64,000 bases of DNA from JAXMDS01 sp043777815. Lineage in GTDB: Bacteria; Pseudomonadota; Alphaproteobacteria; Rickettsiales; Rickettsiaceae. Positions 17,791 through 26,606 of the stretch are shown here, in pieces. The notes beneath the pieces are model-generated. The model was not told the origin of the DNA. It ran no database searches and was given only the letters and a program-made list of their open reading frames with translations. Each line of letters begins with the position of its first letter. The stretch's first letter is position 1. Location: positions 124,001-188,000 of the forward strand of contig JAYWHH010000001.1 in NCBI GenBank assembly GCA_043777815.1, written 5' to 3'. A program made the translations under genes and the position numbers.

Positions 17791-19326
17791 TTAGTTTTCT
17801 TTAGTTAGTTTTAAGTATTTTCTATTCAAAGAAACTACTGCATAAAACCAAACTATACAAACTAATGTGAAAATGACTATTATGTAATTTATCATATCTT
17901 CATATTCCAATTGAGGAAATATTATAAATATTGAAGCTTGCAAGAATGAGCTTAAAGATTTGCCAAGCTTAGAACCAACCATATCTGCTGCAGCCTTTCC
18001 CTTAGTCTTCATTTCAGGATCTAATGGCACATACGCCATCTCTTTAGTGGAATCAAATAAAGTATATTTAGAAGCTTTAGTCACTATATTATGTTGCATG
18101 CCCCAATAAATCATTAACATAATTTGATCTTGCGCCGCAAAGTATATACCCATGCTATTATGATTTCCAGTTGAGAACTTATTACTTAAAAAAAACATTA
18201 TTCCTGTAATAAACATTGCAATTGGAGTGAACAATGCTCCTGCTATCCATCCCAAACGTCTAATTACAGTAGAACCAATTAGTACAAAAACAATCGTAAG
18301 AACTCCACTTGCACTCAAGTATCTTCCAACAAAAGCACCATATTCAGCCGGGGATGGATAACGCTTAACTACCATTGCTTTCCATGGGGCCTCCACTAAA
18401 TTAACAGACAATCCATAACATAACAACATAGTAGTTATTAATAAAATATATGGAGAGGTAAAAATATACCTTAGACTTTCTCTAAGGCCACGCTTAGTTT
18501 TGGATTTAAGCTGAATTTGTTGCATTTCCAACTTATTATCTTTAGTCAAAATATGTTTATTTATATACCTAAAGAAAAGCATTGCCCCTATACAAAAAAA
18601 GCATGATAGTCCCAAAATTGTTTGAACAAACAAAACGTCCCTACTGTTTGTACTGCCACATAAATCTTTTATAAAATCAGTAATAGCAGAAGAGTGAGTC
18701 AAAATTTTTCCACAAAGAAACATCCCCGTTTGAGTAACTAGCCCAAACATCAAATAAAATCTTTTAGATTGTTCTACAGTGGTTATACTATTGATAAATT
18801 GCCAACATAGAAGTCCAAACACAAGAGTCGGCCATAATTCTGCAACTATATAAAATAATCCAAATGACCAAGTTGAAGCCAACATGATAAACCACTTTAA
18901 ATGGATAAATTTCTCTACTAAAATTAAGGTAGTATCAGTATTAAAATGAAACCATGTATGATTTGGAAAAATTACAAATCCAAATACAAAGAAAAATATC
19001 GTAAAACTAGAAAGTACAATATAGAAAATTGAAGCTCCATTAATTTTGGAGACCATTTTAATGTAAAATGCTGTAAATAAAATTGAGGCCGGAATTACGC
19101 CATATAATTTCAAAAATGCAACACTTTGTACACCTATCATAGTGTTTACTATGCTGTCTTTAATTGCGCGTATCATATTTTGAACAAACAAAACACAAAA
19201 CATCATCATTGCTATTGAGATGAATCTAGCCAACTCATTGCGTTGAATAGGAAAAATAGTCTTTCGGATATTATAAAAAATGTTAGCAAAGTGAGCGCGC
19301 CAACCTACTGGAGAATGAAGATTCAT
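17791..19326 (-). CDS. tlc: ATP/ADP translocase, Tlc family (second copy)
   Basis: 511 residues and about 12 membrane helices. Its blocks align with the copy at 11072: IRAIKDSIVNTMIGVQSVAF, LWPTLVFGLLCWQFIN, EAPWKAMVVKRYPSPAEYGAF and the C-terminal MKTKGKAAADMVGSKLGKSL. The two paralogues are clearly related but diverged throughout, so this is an old duplication, not a recent one. Rickettsiales often encode several Tlc isoforms with different nucleotide specificities. Starts with ATG at 19326. It is the only gene between the XRE regulator and the PAP2 gene on this strand. Confidence 0.95.
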   Translation of the reverse strand: MNLHSPVGWRAHFANIFYNIRKTIFPIQRNELARFISIAMMMFCVLFVQNMIRAIKDSIVNTMIGVQSVAFLKLYGVIPASILFTAFYIKMVSKINGASIFYIVLSSFTIFFFVFGFVIFPNHTWFHFNTDTTLILVEKFIHLKWFIMLASTWSFGLFYIVAELWPTLVFGLLCWQFINSITTVEQSKRFYLMFGLVTQTGMFLCGKILTHSSAITDFIKDLCGSTNSRDVLFVQTILGLSCFFCIGAMLFFRYINKHILTKDNKLEMQQIQLKSKTKRGLRESLRYIFTSPYILLITTMLLCYGLSVNLVEAPWKAMVVKRYPSPAEYGAFVGRYLSASGVLTIVFVLIGSTVIRRLGWIAGALFTPIAMFITGIMFFLSNKFSTGNHNSMGIYFAAQDQIMLMIYWGMQHNIVTKASKYTLFDSTKEMAYVPLDPEMKTKGKAAADMVGSKLGKSLSSFLQASIFIIFPQLEYEDMINYIIVIFTLVCIVWFYAVVSLNRKYLKLTKEN

Positions 19327-19636
19327 ACTGTTTTATGTTATTATAACATCTATAATAATGCAATTGAACATTCTGAAATGAAAAATATCTCAAAAAAGAT
19401 AATGTTTACACAGTCAGAATTTTTTAGGTTAGATTATTTGAATTTAAATGCAAAAAAGTTGCTTTTATTTTATATTATTTTTTGAAATATTGTAATTCTT
19501 AATAAATATATATAATATTCAGCCTGCTTTGCATTGTGAATAAATATTACGCATAAGTTTGAATTTAATCTTTAAATTTCAAGTTTAGTATCCAACTCTC
19601 AAGAAAAGCATTAATTATATTTATCCGACTCTGACT

Positions 19637-20059
19637 TTATCTATTAGACTCTGACATTGATTTTGCTAAACGCAATAAATCTTCCCTAAGTTTTGAATCT
19701 TTTATTCTACAAAATACATCTACCATTTCTCTTGAGCTTTGTAATATTGAATTAGATTGATTATCTAATGATCTATCAGGACTATTATGTGCGCTAACTG
19801 ATCCATGATAATCAACTGATGGCGTTTCCGCAACAGCAGGGCTGTTAATCAATGATCCAAAAAATTCTTCAATCTTAATATCTAAAAATCTACATATTTT
19901 AATTAAAGTACTTGAAGCTACCCTATTAGTTCCCAATTCATATTTTTGTACTTGTTGTGGCGTAACGCCAATTGCATTGGCTACATTAGTTTGCGTGAGC
20001 CCGAGTATGCGTCTGCGCTCTCTAATTTTGCCCCCTATCATTGCATCTGGATGTGACAT
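19637..20059 (-). CDS. XRE-family transcriptional regulator
   Basis: 140-residue DNA-binding protein. Residues 10-65 form a Cro/C1-type helix-turn-helix: GGKIRERRRILGLTQTNVAN, then IGVTPQQVQKYELGTNRV and IKICRFLDIKIEEFFG. The C-terminal part is short and ends with a helical LREDLLRLAKSMSES. This layout is common among alphaproteobacterial regulators whose targets are mostly unknown. A 750-base non-coding region lies directly upstream, which could hold its operators. No phage genes are nearby, so it is not obviously a prophage repressor. Confidence 0.9.
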   Translation of the reverse strand: MSHPDAMIGGKIRERRRILGLTQTNVANAIGVTPQQVQKYELGTNRVASSTLIKICRFLDIKIEEFFGSLINSPAVAETPSVDYHGSVSAHNSPDRSLDNQSNSILQSSREMVDVFCRIKDSKLREDLLRLAKSMSESNR

Positions 20060-20808
20060 AAATAAATATGATAAATTAAATTACTATTTATATATATGTA
20101 AAACTACATATTTTCTTCAACATATAAAGCAAATTGTGGATTTAGTTTTAAAATATAAACTTCAACCTAAAATAGTTTTTCAATTTACAATTGAAACTTA
20201 TTTTTTATAAACACCACTCTAAATTGATAAAGTGTACTCACCACATATTCGCTAATCTAAAAAGAAGTTTTTGCTTTACATCATATACATAATTCTATAT
20301 CATTTTTTACACTAAAAACAATTTATTGGTGCATTTTATAACAACAAAGTAAATTAAATGTTGTAATTTTGTTGAAAAATGCCACTTTTAGTTGCATGAA
20401 TTCACGTATAGGATGATAAAAGTAGCTTTTATACATCTCTAAACGATAATAAATTTACAACATAATTCGAATGTTTTTCTTATAAGTATGAAATATTTTT
20501 TCAAAATAGCATTTCATAAAATTTTTATAGTTTGGATATATAGTATGCTCAATATGTAATATTGTTAAAAACAAAATAAAATATTAATTTAGATGTAATA
20601 AGTACATTATCTGTATATGTAAAATTGTAAAAAATTATTACTTAAAAAAAATTAAAAACAAAATCTATATTTTATGATTAAATTGATTGGTATGTATAAA
20701 TGATTTATGTATAAAAAAATTGATTTTTTAGTATTGATTTTTTGATTATGTGTTTACTTCACGCAATAAAGTTAAAAGTAAAAATTAGTTTAATCTTCTA
20801 ATGAATTA
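20060..20808. other. 749-base non-coding region upstream of the XRE regulator
   Basis: Very A+T-rich. Short imperfect repeats are visible (for instance tgtataaa twice near 20694-20715, ttgatttttt twice near 20721-20745) and a loose inverted pair around 20341-20376 with acaacaaag and ttttgttg. I see no RNA gene, no DnaA-box cluster and no protein fragment. It is the longest spacer without an assigned feature in the window. Confidence 0.5.
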
Positions 20809-21108
20809 TTATTGCTTTACTGCACCTGGTGCTAAGCTTAAGAACTCTCTTGTCTTATGCCTTGAAAGACCTGTTAAGTTTCTTATACCTCTAGCTCTGC
20901 CAGTTATTGCGCATCTATTACGAACTCTGACCTGTGCTGAATCTCTAGGTAAACGACCTAAATCTCTATTAGCTTGCATTAAGGCAGTAAAATCTCCATT
21001 GAAATAAGCCTGCTTTCTTGCTTCTATTATAGCTTGTCTTTTTGTTGCATATTTTTTTACGAGTTTAATTCGTTTTAAATTTCTTTGAATTATAGATTTT
21101 CGTGCCAT
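20809..21108 (-). CDS. rpsN: 30S ribosomal protein S14
   Basis: 99-residue S14 of the zinc-free (C-minus) type. Conserved features: N-terminal MARKSIIQRNLKRIKLVKKYATKR region, then LGRLPRDSAQVRVRNRC and the diagnostic C-terminal RCAITGRARGIRNLTGLSRH with FLSLAPGAVKQ at the end. It follows rplE by 118 bases on the same strand, the order seen in the spc operon, but rpsH, rplF and rplR do not follow. rplR is found alone at 53943. Confidence 0.96.
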   Translation of the reverse strand: MARKSIIQRNLKRIKLVKKYATKRQAIIEARKQAYFNGDFTALMQANRDLGRLPRDSAQVRVRNRCAITGRARGIRNLTGLSRHKTREFLSLAPGAVKQ

Positions 21109-21226
21109 ATTTTTTTAGTGTTTGTTTATTGTTAAAGTTTTATACAAAGTTTTGCGCTTGATAGCCTTGATTCACAATTGCATTCCCTATTTTGATTAAA
21201 TTTATAGTTATAAAATACTTAAAAAA

Positions 21227-21847
21227 TCAAATTGGAATATAGAAACCTCTTAGAAGATCTACTGTTTGTTCTTTAGTTTTAGAATTTTGAAAAACCATAG
21301 TAACCCCTATAGGAAAACGAGTACCAATATCACCCTCTGGGAAAACTTCAGATGACTTAACTGTAATGCTAAAGTTATTACTCTTATCTATATTTTTTTC
21401 GCTAAAACCTCTAAAGTTTCTAGTGCGAGGCAAAGCAACATAAACTAATTTTTCTAAAAAGTAAAACATTACATCGCCTCTTAAAGTTACTTTCAGTCCA
21501 TTTACATCTCCAGCGCGTAGCTTAAAATTAGAAACTGATTGTTTTGCTAAACAAGTTATTGGTTTTTGCCCAGCAATCAAACCAAAATTTTCAGATAATT
21601 TATCTAAAGGTTTTTTTTGTTTTTCAGTAGTTGAACCTCCAACTATTACTGCCTGACCTACTCTAACATTTAAAACTACTTTGACTAATTTTGGAATAGA
21701 GTGTATATTTTCGGTATTATATTTTTTTTTAAAAAAAGGTATCAAGTCTTCAAGGTACCTAGCTTTAAAATTCTTGATTTCAATGGTTTCAAATTTATGT
21801 TTCGTCATTTTCTCTGATTTAAGAACATATCTGGAATAATTATACAT
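21227..21847 (-). CDS. rplE: 50S ribosomal protein L5
   Basis: Binds 5S rRNA in the central protuberance. Diagnostic blocks: IPKLVKVVLNVRVGQAV, AGQKPITCLAKQSVSNFKLR and the C-terminal FPEGDIGTRFPIGVTMVFQNSKT. The ATG at 21847 gives 206 residues and has a strong Shine-Dalgarno (GAGGTG five bases before it), rare in this window; an internal ATG at 21808 would give 193 residues, nearer the usual 180. I keep the upstream start because of the binding site. rplX, its normal upstream neighbour, is missing; tRNA-fMet and ppx lie there instead. rpsN follows. Confidence 0.95.
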   Translation of the reverse strand: MYNYSRYVLKSEKMTKHKFETIEIKNFKARYLEDLIPFFKKKYNTENIHSIPKLVKVVLNVRVGQAVIVGGSTTEKQKKPLDKLSENFGLIAGQKPITCLAKQSVSNFKLRAGDVNGLKVTLRGDVMFYFLEKLVYVALPRTRNFRGFSEKNIDKSNNFSITVKSSEVFPEGDIGTRFPIGVTMVFQNSKTKEQTVDLLRGFYIPI

Positions 21848-22080
21848 GATTTCACCTCAATATCAAATGAAATATCGACCTCGTCACTTTAGAATAAGGT
21901 TTTATAATTTTTTAATTGGTGTAAAAACATAGAGCGCATCCCAATTAAGATATAAATCAAATATAAAGAAATTCAATTTTTTTATAAAAAATTACTAAAG
22001 TAGAGTATGCACTTGATATGCTAGATAGATTGATAAAAACTTTATAAAATTAAAAAAGTTTGAACCAAAATTTAAGAAAG

Positions 22081-22154
<74 letters not shown>

Positions 22155-22166
22155 TTAACAAAAGTA

Positions 22167-22196
22167 ATTATAACTTTACTTAATGTCAAAAGTCAA
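22167..22196 (-). promoter_or_regulatory. Sigma70-type promoter of tRNA-fMet
   Basis: On the minus strand, TTGACT (plus 22191-22196) and a perfect TATAAT (plus 22167-22172) are separated by 18 bases, placed 12 bases before the tRNA 5' end at 22154. Confidence 0.7.
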
Positions 22197-22276
22197 TAGA
22201 ATAATCAAAATTATTGATTTCCAAAAATTTTCTTTTTATCTTTACTATAATTAGATAAATTAAAACTTGAAGATTC

Positions 22277-23713
22277 ATGTATGGAATCCTAGAAATTGGC
22301 TCTAATGCCATCAAGGCCTTAGTATATAAAGCCAACAATATCATTGCCGACGATATATATCAAATTAAATTTGTCAGCAACATAAACACTGAAGACGGTG
22401 ATTATATTAAAAATAACTATTATCTTTTCTACAATATAGAGTCTATATTAAAGATCTTCAATAACTTTGGAGTAAAAGATGTTAGGTGCATAGCCACACA
22501 AATTTTGAGAAATCCTACGGGGCAAAAAATTTGTGATTATCTTTTTGAAAAATTTAGATTAAAAGTAGAGGTTTTATCTGGCGAAATGGAAGCAGAATTA
22601 TCTGGTTATGGAATTATTTTAGGTATTAATAATGCTGATGGATTGTTAATAGATTTAGGAGGGGGTAGCATTGAGCTTGCTTTTGTTCAAAATAAAATGG
22701 TTCATATGACTGCTTCATTTCCGTTTGGAATAAAAACTTTACATGGACAGCCTATTAGTAAAGAGCAAATCTTAGATATTACCTCTAGCAAAATGTCTTT
22801 AGTTAGTAGCATAAAGCATTTATATTTAACTGGTGGATACTTCAGAGCCTTTGCTAAAAAATATCTTCATTTTATTAAAACTAATTTCAAAGCAATTCAT
22901 AATTTAGAAATTAAGACACAAGAATTTTTGAGCTTTATTAGAAAGTTCAAAAAAAGCTTTGATTCTAATTTAATAGTAAAAAATAAAATGGGTGAAAATA
23001 ATGCAATTAATATGATCGAAGCCTTAATCGCAAAATATGAACCTGAATCAGTAATAATTTCAAATTATAGCTTAAAGGAAGGTATAAAATATCAAAACCT
23101 TCCAGAGACAGAAAAAACCAAAGATCCAGTTCTAGAAAAGGTTATAAAAATCACAGGCGGCTATCCCAATTTAGATAAAAATAGCTATATTAACCTTATA
23201 ATACCCTACATCACTAATTCTGGGGGACTGTTTGTAAATTTTGTAGAAATAATTCTTTCATATATACAATATGGAATAAATATTGATCAATCCATGGCAG
23301 GAAATATAATTTCTCAAATGGTTTTATTTGGACACGTGAATTTTACCAATAAAGAAAGAATATATATAAGCCTCATCTCATATATTTCCTATAATGCAAG
23401 TATTTGTCCTACTTTGAAAAGTATTGCAAAAAAGTTTTTATCTAAAGAAGAATTTCTAGATGCATATATAGCAGGACTTATTCTATTCATTCATAACATA
23501 ATTGATGGACCACTGCGTGGCAGCCCATCATTCAAATTAGAAATAATCAAAGGACATATTTTAACAATTAATAAGAAGCTACCTCAAGTTCTATTCCTTA
23601 GAATAAGGACAATCTTAAAGGAAGTATATTCTTTAAATAAAGCAATCAAAAATGACCAAATTAATTATTGGCTACGTAATACTGATAATGAACTGTTAAA
23701 AGATTTACTATAA
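22277..23713 (+). CDS. Ppx/GppA family phosphatase
   Basis: Member of the exopolyphosphatase / guanosine pentaphosphatase family (actin-like ATPase fold). Motifs: MYGILEIGSNAIKALVY at the N-terminus (phosphate-1-like loop), ATQILRNPTGQ, VEVLSGEMEAELSGYG and LLIDLGGGSIELAFV (phosphate-2) at about residues 122-137. The C-terminal half is the helical HD-like portion. 478 residues fits Ppx. Whether it acts on polyphosphate or pppGpp cannot be told. Its last 33 coding bases and stop are part of an 81-base direct repeat shared with the dut 3' end (see 23681). Confidence 0.88.
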   Translation: MYGILEIGSNAIKALVYKANNIIADDIYQIKFVSNINTEDGDYIKNNYYLFYNIESILKIFNNFGVKDVRCIATQILRNPTGQKICDYLFEKFRLKVEVLSGEMEAELSGYGIILGINNADGLLIDLGGGSIELAFVQNKMVHMTASFPFGIKTLHGQPISKEQILDITSSKMSLVSSIKHLYLTGGYFRAFAKKYLHFIKTNFKAIHNLEIKTQEFLSFIRKFKKSFDSNLIVKNKMGENNAINMIEALIAKYEPESVIISNYSLKEGIKYQNLPETEKTKDPVLEKVIKITGGYPNLDKNSYINLIIPYITNSGGLFVNFVEIILSYIQYGINIDQSMAGNIISQMVLFGHVNFTNKERIYISLISYISYNASICPTLKSIAKKFLSKEEFLDAYIAGLILFIHNIIDGPLRGSPSFKLEIIKGHILTINKKLPQVLFLRIRTILKEVYSLNKAIKNDQINYWLRNTDNELLKDLL

Positions 23714-23866
23714 GCAGATGATTAATATCCAGTTGATCCAAGCCTCCAAATTTTCTAGAACTGATAATGAACTACTAATCTATAACTGATAATGAACTGT
23801 TAAAAGATTTACTATAAGCAGATGATTAATATCCAGTTGATCCAAAGCCTCCAGATTTTCTAGAAT
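23681..23866. repeat. 81-base direct repeat spanning the ppx and dut 3' ends
   Basis: Copy 1 at about 23681-23761 and copy 2 at about 23785-23866 differ by one missing base and two substitutions. Each copy contains the ppx 3' end with its stop followed by the dut 3' end with its stop. In copy 1 the ppx end is the live one and the dut end is dead; in copy 2 it is the reverse. A shorter extra piece, actgataatgaact, sits between the copies at 23760-23773. Confidence 0.92.
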
Positions 23867-24272
23867 TGGATTCATCCTCAAGTATATGATCCACTTCTTT
23901 GAGACTAGAATTCAAAACTTTCTGTATAACCATTTGTGCAATTCTTAAACCTCTGCTTACTATAAAATCTTTGTTGCCATGATTGATTAGAATTACACAT
24001 ATTTCACCAGTGTAATCAGAATCTATGGTGCCAGGACTATTTAACACTGTAACACCATGTTTCAATGCAAGACCCGAGCGTGGTCGTATTTGAGCCTCAT
24101 AATCATTAGGTAAACTCATTTTAAACCCCAGTGGGATTAAGAAAAATTTGTCACTTTCTATGACAATGTCAGATGTTATTGCTGCATATAAATCAAATCC
24201 AGCGCTACCAAGAGTTGCTTTGGTGGGCAACGAATAACAATTTACTAACTTGGATACTTTAATCTCTTGCAT
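23826..24272 (-). CDS. dut: Deoxyuridine 5'-triphosphate nucleotidohydrolase (dUTPase)
   Basis: Trimeric dUTPase that removes dUTP and makes dUMP for thymidylate synthesis. All five family motifs are seen: GSAGFDLYA at residues 22-30, RPRSGLALKHGV, GTIDSDYTGEICVILIN, GLRIAQMVIQKV, and the C-terminal flexible arm RKSGGFGSTGY. 148 residues is the normal length. Convergent with ppx; their shared junction has been duplicated. The related dCTP deaminase dcd is at 47476, so both dUTP-forming and dUTP-clearing steps are encoded in the window. Confidence 0.96.
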   Translation of the reverse strand: MQEIKVSKLVNCYSLPTKATLGSAGFDLYAAITSDIVIESDKFFLIPLGFKMSLPNDYEAQIRPRSGLALKHGVTVLNSPGTIDSDYTGEICVILINHGNKDFIVSRGLRIAQMVIQKVLNSSLKEVDHILEDESNSRKSGGFGSTGY

Positions 24273-24410
24273 AAGTAATAAAAGATATATATAGCTATAT
24301 TTTATACTCGCTTTGTAATTTTTTGTATCTCGTATACAAAAGAATATTATTTTTTAATAAGTTTTTTTGGGATGAAATCTAGTTTCAATTTAATCATTCA
24401 TACTTCTTAC

Positions 24411-25187
24411 TTAGTTGACTATGTTGCCTATGGTATTAATCATGCTGTATTTAAGAACATTAGTAATATTTTTAATAGCTCCTTTAGTTTTGATACTTTT
24501 CTCAACTTGAAGTCTATATGTCTTCTTAAACTTTTCTTCTTGCCATTTCAAATATTCTTTACCTTCTGTGCCACGATTTAATGTAATTTGATTATCAGAA
24601 TTGATCCCGTTTTCTGATCGCATAGAAAGATTTATCTCAGCTTTAACAATGCATTCCATAGGTTCGTTATGTATGATATATGATAAAGCATAAGTTCCAA
24701 TAGTGCCTAACAAGGCTCCGACAAAGAAATTTTCCATACCAATAAAAGTAAAAGCGCCTATTAAACCTCCAACGCTAATGCACTCTGCCATCAGATCTTT
24801 TTTGCTAGCAATATCTTTATCTTTTTGAATTACATGCATCTCTGTTAGATTAATTTCCATTATTGCGCCAATGTTCTTCACCATGTCTTGATGAGACACA
24901 ACTTTATAACCTTTATTAATTAACTTTTGTTTAATTGGCTGCAGCAATTCAAATTCGTTTCCAGAAACATTTTTATAATCCAATAAAATCACTTTTGGTG
25001 TTATTTGATCAAAAAATATTCCATCTGATATCTTGGTCTTTACTCTAACTTGATTTTTTAGAATAAAACTATTGGGCTTTAGATCCTCATTGACTGATAG
25101 TTGTAAATTAGATGGTTTTTTATGACAAGAAACTAAACAACTTAAGCAACTTAAAATTAAAACTAACTTTTTTATACTGATAGACAT
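24411..25187 (-). CDS. traT: TraT-like outer membrane lipoprotein (surface exclusion / complement resistance family)
   Basis: 258-residue lipoprotein: Lys-rich N-terminus, hydrophobic core and a lipobox ending LVSC with Cys21. The rest follows TraT: a region with VILLDYKNVSGNEFE and LLQPIKQKLINKGYKVVS, a glycine-rich hydrophobic stretch at about 140-170 (GGLIGAFTFIG then GALLGTIGTY), and the C-terminal part with YRLQVEKSIKTKGAIKNI and a terminal amphipathic helix. In F-like plasmids TraT blocks entry of related plasmids and reduces complement damage. No tra genes are adjacent, so here it is an orphan, perhaps left from an integrated conjugative element. Family call made from pattern memory, not from a search. 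Confidence 0.75.
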   Translation of the reverse strand: MSISIKKLVLILSCLSCLVSCHKKPSNLQLSVNEDLKPNSFILKNQVRVKTKISDGIFFDQITPKVILLDYKNVSGNEFELLQPIKQKLINKGYKVVSHQDMVKNIGAIMEINLTEMHVIQKDKDIASKKDLMAECISVGGLIGAFTFIGMENFFVGALLGTIGTYALSYIIHNEPMECIVKAEINLSMRSENGINSDNQITLNRGTEGKEYLKWQEEKFKKTYRLQVEKSIKTKGAIKNITNVLKYSMINTIGNIVN

Positions 25188-25776
25188 GGTTATACTTCCA
25201 ATCTTTTTTTAAATATACACTGTCTTACGTAAAATTGAATGTGATATTTGTATTACGTAAGATTGAATGTGATACTTTGATTGCAGATAATGAAAATATA
25301 ACAAATTTTATGATAGATTTATGTAATTATTTATCACAAATTTTTTTAATGAAAATTTAAAACCTAATATTTATTGTCAACAAAGTATAAAATTATTAGA
25401 CATTTATATAAATTATAAACAAATCAAAGATAAGTAGAACAAATATCTTAGGTGGTTATGATTATGTAATTTGTGAAAAAACATAAAAAATCTTATTTTA
25501 TACAATTATGATTGTGCCATTTGTTAAAAGACGCACGAATAATCTTGTTTTGTACAATTGAAAACTTGTAAAAAACGTGGCTATAGTATTTAAACAAAAA
25601 TCAGAGATAAGTAGAATAAATATCTTAGGTGGTTATGAAATTGATAAAAAAATACGTGGAAATAGTGCTTTACACAATTAACAACATGTAAAAACGCTTT
25701 TTAAATACTTAAGTAAAAAAACGTGAGAAAACGTTTCTTGTACAATTAAGAAACTATAAAATAAACTTAAATTATT
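25188..25776. repeat. 589-base non-coding region of degenerate repeats
   Basis: Two tandem copies of ttacgtaaaattgaatgtga (with g/a variation) at about 25224-25247 and 25253-25276. Further on, a unit containing agataagtagaacaaatatc followed by ttaggtggttatga occurs at 25428-25461 and 25604-25638 (period about 176). A tail element ending in a/ta(t/c)acaatt occurs four times (near 25499, 25553, 25674, 25743). The copies look decayed. No ORF or RNA gene was recognised, and the layout does not fit CRISPR. Confidence 0.65.
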
Positions 25777-26310
25777 CTAAGTATTAAGATTCTTAACATT
25801 GTCATCTAGATCATAGTTAATGATCTCATCTCCATTTTTCTTAGCCTCGTTTTCGTTACGTCCCACACTAATAAAAAATCTAAATTTCTTATCATTTCCA
25901 TAAAATACATGGAAAAATCCATAATATTTAATTGGTTGTGGAATTTCTACTTCTGAATATTTAACTTGAAAGTTAGAATCTATTTTGGATTTGATTTCGT
26001 CAGAAAGAACTTTAGCTATTTTCTTAGAACTTATTGATCCGAAAAGTTTGCCATCTTCTGAAGCATTTTCTATGAAATAAAAAACATGATCATGCATTTT
26101 TTCAGCTACATTATCAAAATTTTTCATTTCAACTTCTTTTTGTTTTGATATTTCAAGCTTTCTAAGCTCAAAATTTTCTAGATTAGTTTTAGTTGCAGGA
26201 ATTGCTATATGCATCGGAATTAGATAATTTCTAGCATAACCATTTGCAACCGTTACAACTTCACCATATTTACCTAATCTATTAAAAGATTTTAATAAAA
26301 TTAACTTCAT
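25777..26310 (-). CDS. rplI: 50S ribosomal protein L9
   Basis: L9 binds 23S rRNA near the L1 stalk. From the ATG at 26310: MKLILLKSFNRLGKYGEVVTVANGYARNYLIP, the classic L9 N-terminal domain; the open frame runs further upstream into the tRNA gene but that part is not L9. The central helix holds LRKLEISKQKEVEMKN. The C-terminal domain includes DGKLFGSISSKKIAKVL. 177 residues, a little longer than usual because of the acidic tail. rpsF and rpsR, the normal operon partners, are absent. tRNA-Arg lies 22 bases upstream on the same strand and probably shares its promoter. Confidence 0.95.
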   Translation of the reverse strand: MKLILLKSFNRLGKYGEVVTVANGYARNYLIPMHIAIPATKTNLENFELRKLEISKQKEVEMKNFDNVAEKMHDHVFYFIENASEDGKLFGSISSKKIAKVLSDEIKSKIDSNFQVKYSEVEIPQPIKYYGFFHVFYGNDKKFRFFISVGRNENEAKKNGDEIINYDLDDNVKNLNT

Positions 26311-26332
26311 AAAATGCAGAAAAGTAATGAAA

Positions 26333-26406
26333 CACGCGGTAAGGGATTCGAACCCCTGACCCACAGCTTAGAAGGCTGTTGCTCTATCCAGCTGAGCTAA
26401 CCGCGC
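26333..26406 (-). tRNA. tRNA-Arg (anticodon TCT)
   Basis: Minus-strand cloverleaf: acceptor GCGCGGT against ACCGCGT (G1-U72 wobble), discriminator G. D stem GCTC/GAGC, anticodon stem ACAGC/GCTGT with loop CTTCTAA (TCT), T arm CAGGG-TTCGAAT-CCCTT. Reads AGA codons, the commonest Arg codon expected in such an A+T-rich genome. Confidence 0.95.
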
Positions 26407-26416
26407 AATACTAAAG

Positions 26417-26446
26417 ATTATAGTATATTTTATAACATAAAAGCAA
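26417..26446 (-). promoter_or_regulatory. Sigma70-type promoter of tRNA-Arg and probably rplI
   Basis: On the minus strand, TTGCTT (plus 26441-26446) and TATAAT (plus 26417-26422) are 18 bases apart, 10 bases before the tRNA 5' end at 26406. rplI starts 22 bases after the tRNA with no terminator seen. Confidence 0.65.
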
Positions 26447-26606
26447 GTACCCTATAATATATGGTTTATATTTCAAAGTTTTTAGAGTATAAAAATCAAC
26501 CTTAGATACTTTGTTTGATATGAATCAATTAAGAAAATTTTGCATATCAGTATACTATAATCTTGGACAATAGTGCACAAAAACATTAATAAAAACTCAT
26601 AATTGA

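Noticed and set aside
20060..20808. Possible replication origin in the long A+T-rich spacer
   Set aside because: No cluster of DnaA-box-like TTATCCACA sequences and no dnaA, hemE or parA neighbourhood.
24290..24345. Hairpin TTTTGTAT...ATACAAAA upstream of dut as a terminator of traT
   Set aside because: The stem is almost all A-T and has no clear T run in the direction of traT transcription; support is too weak for a feature.
25188..25776. Possible CRISPR-like array
   Set aside because: Repeats are few, of different lengths and unevenly spaced; no direct-repeat/spacer alternation.
26311..26364. Longer N-terminus for rplI
   Set aside because: The frame runs into tRNA-Arg and the extra residues (GQGFESLTACF...) are not L9-like; the ATG at 26310 begins the canonical L9 sequence.
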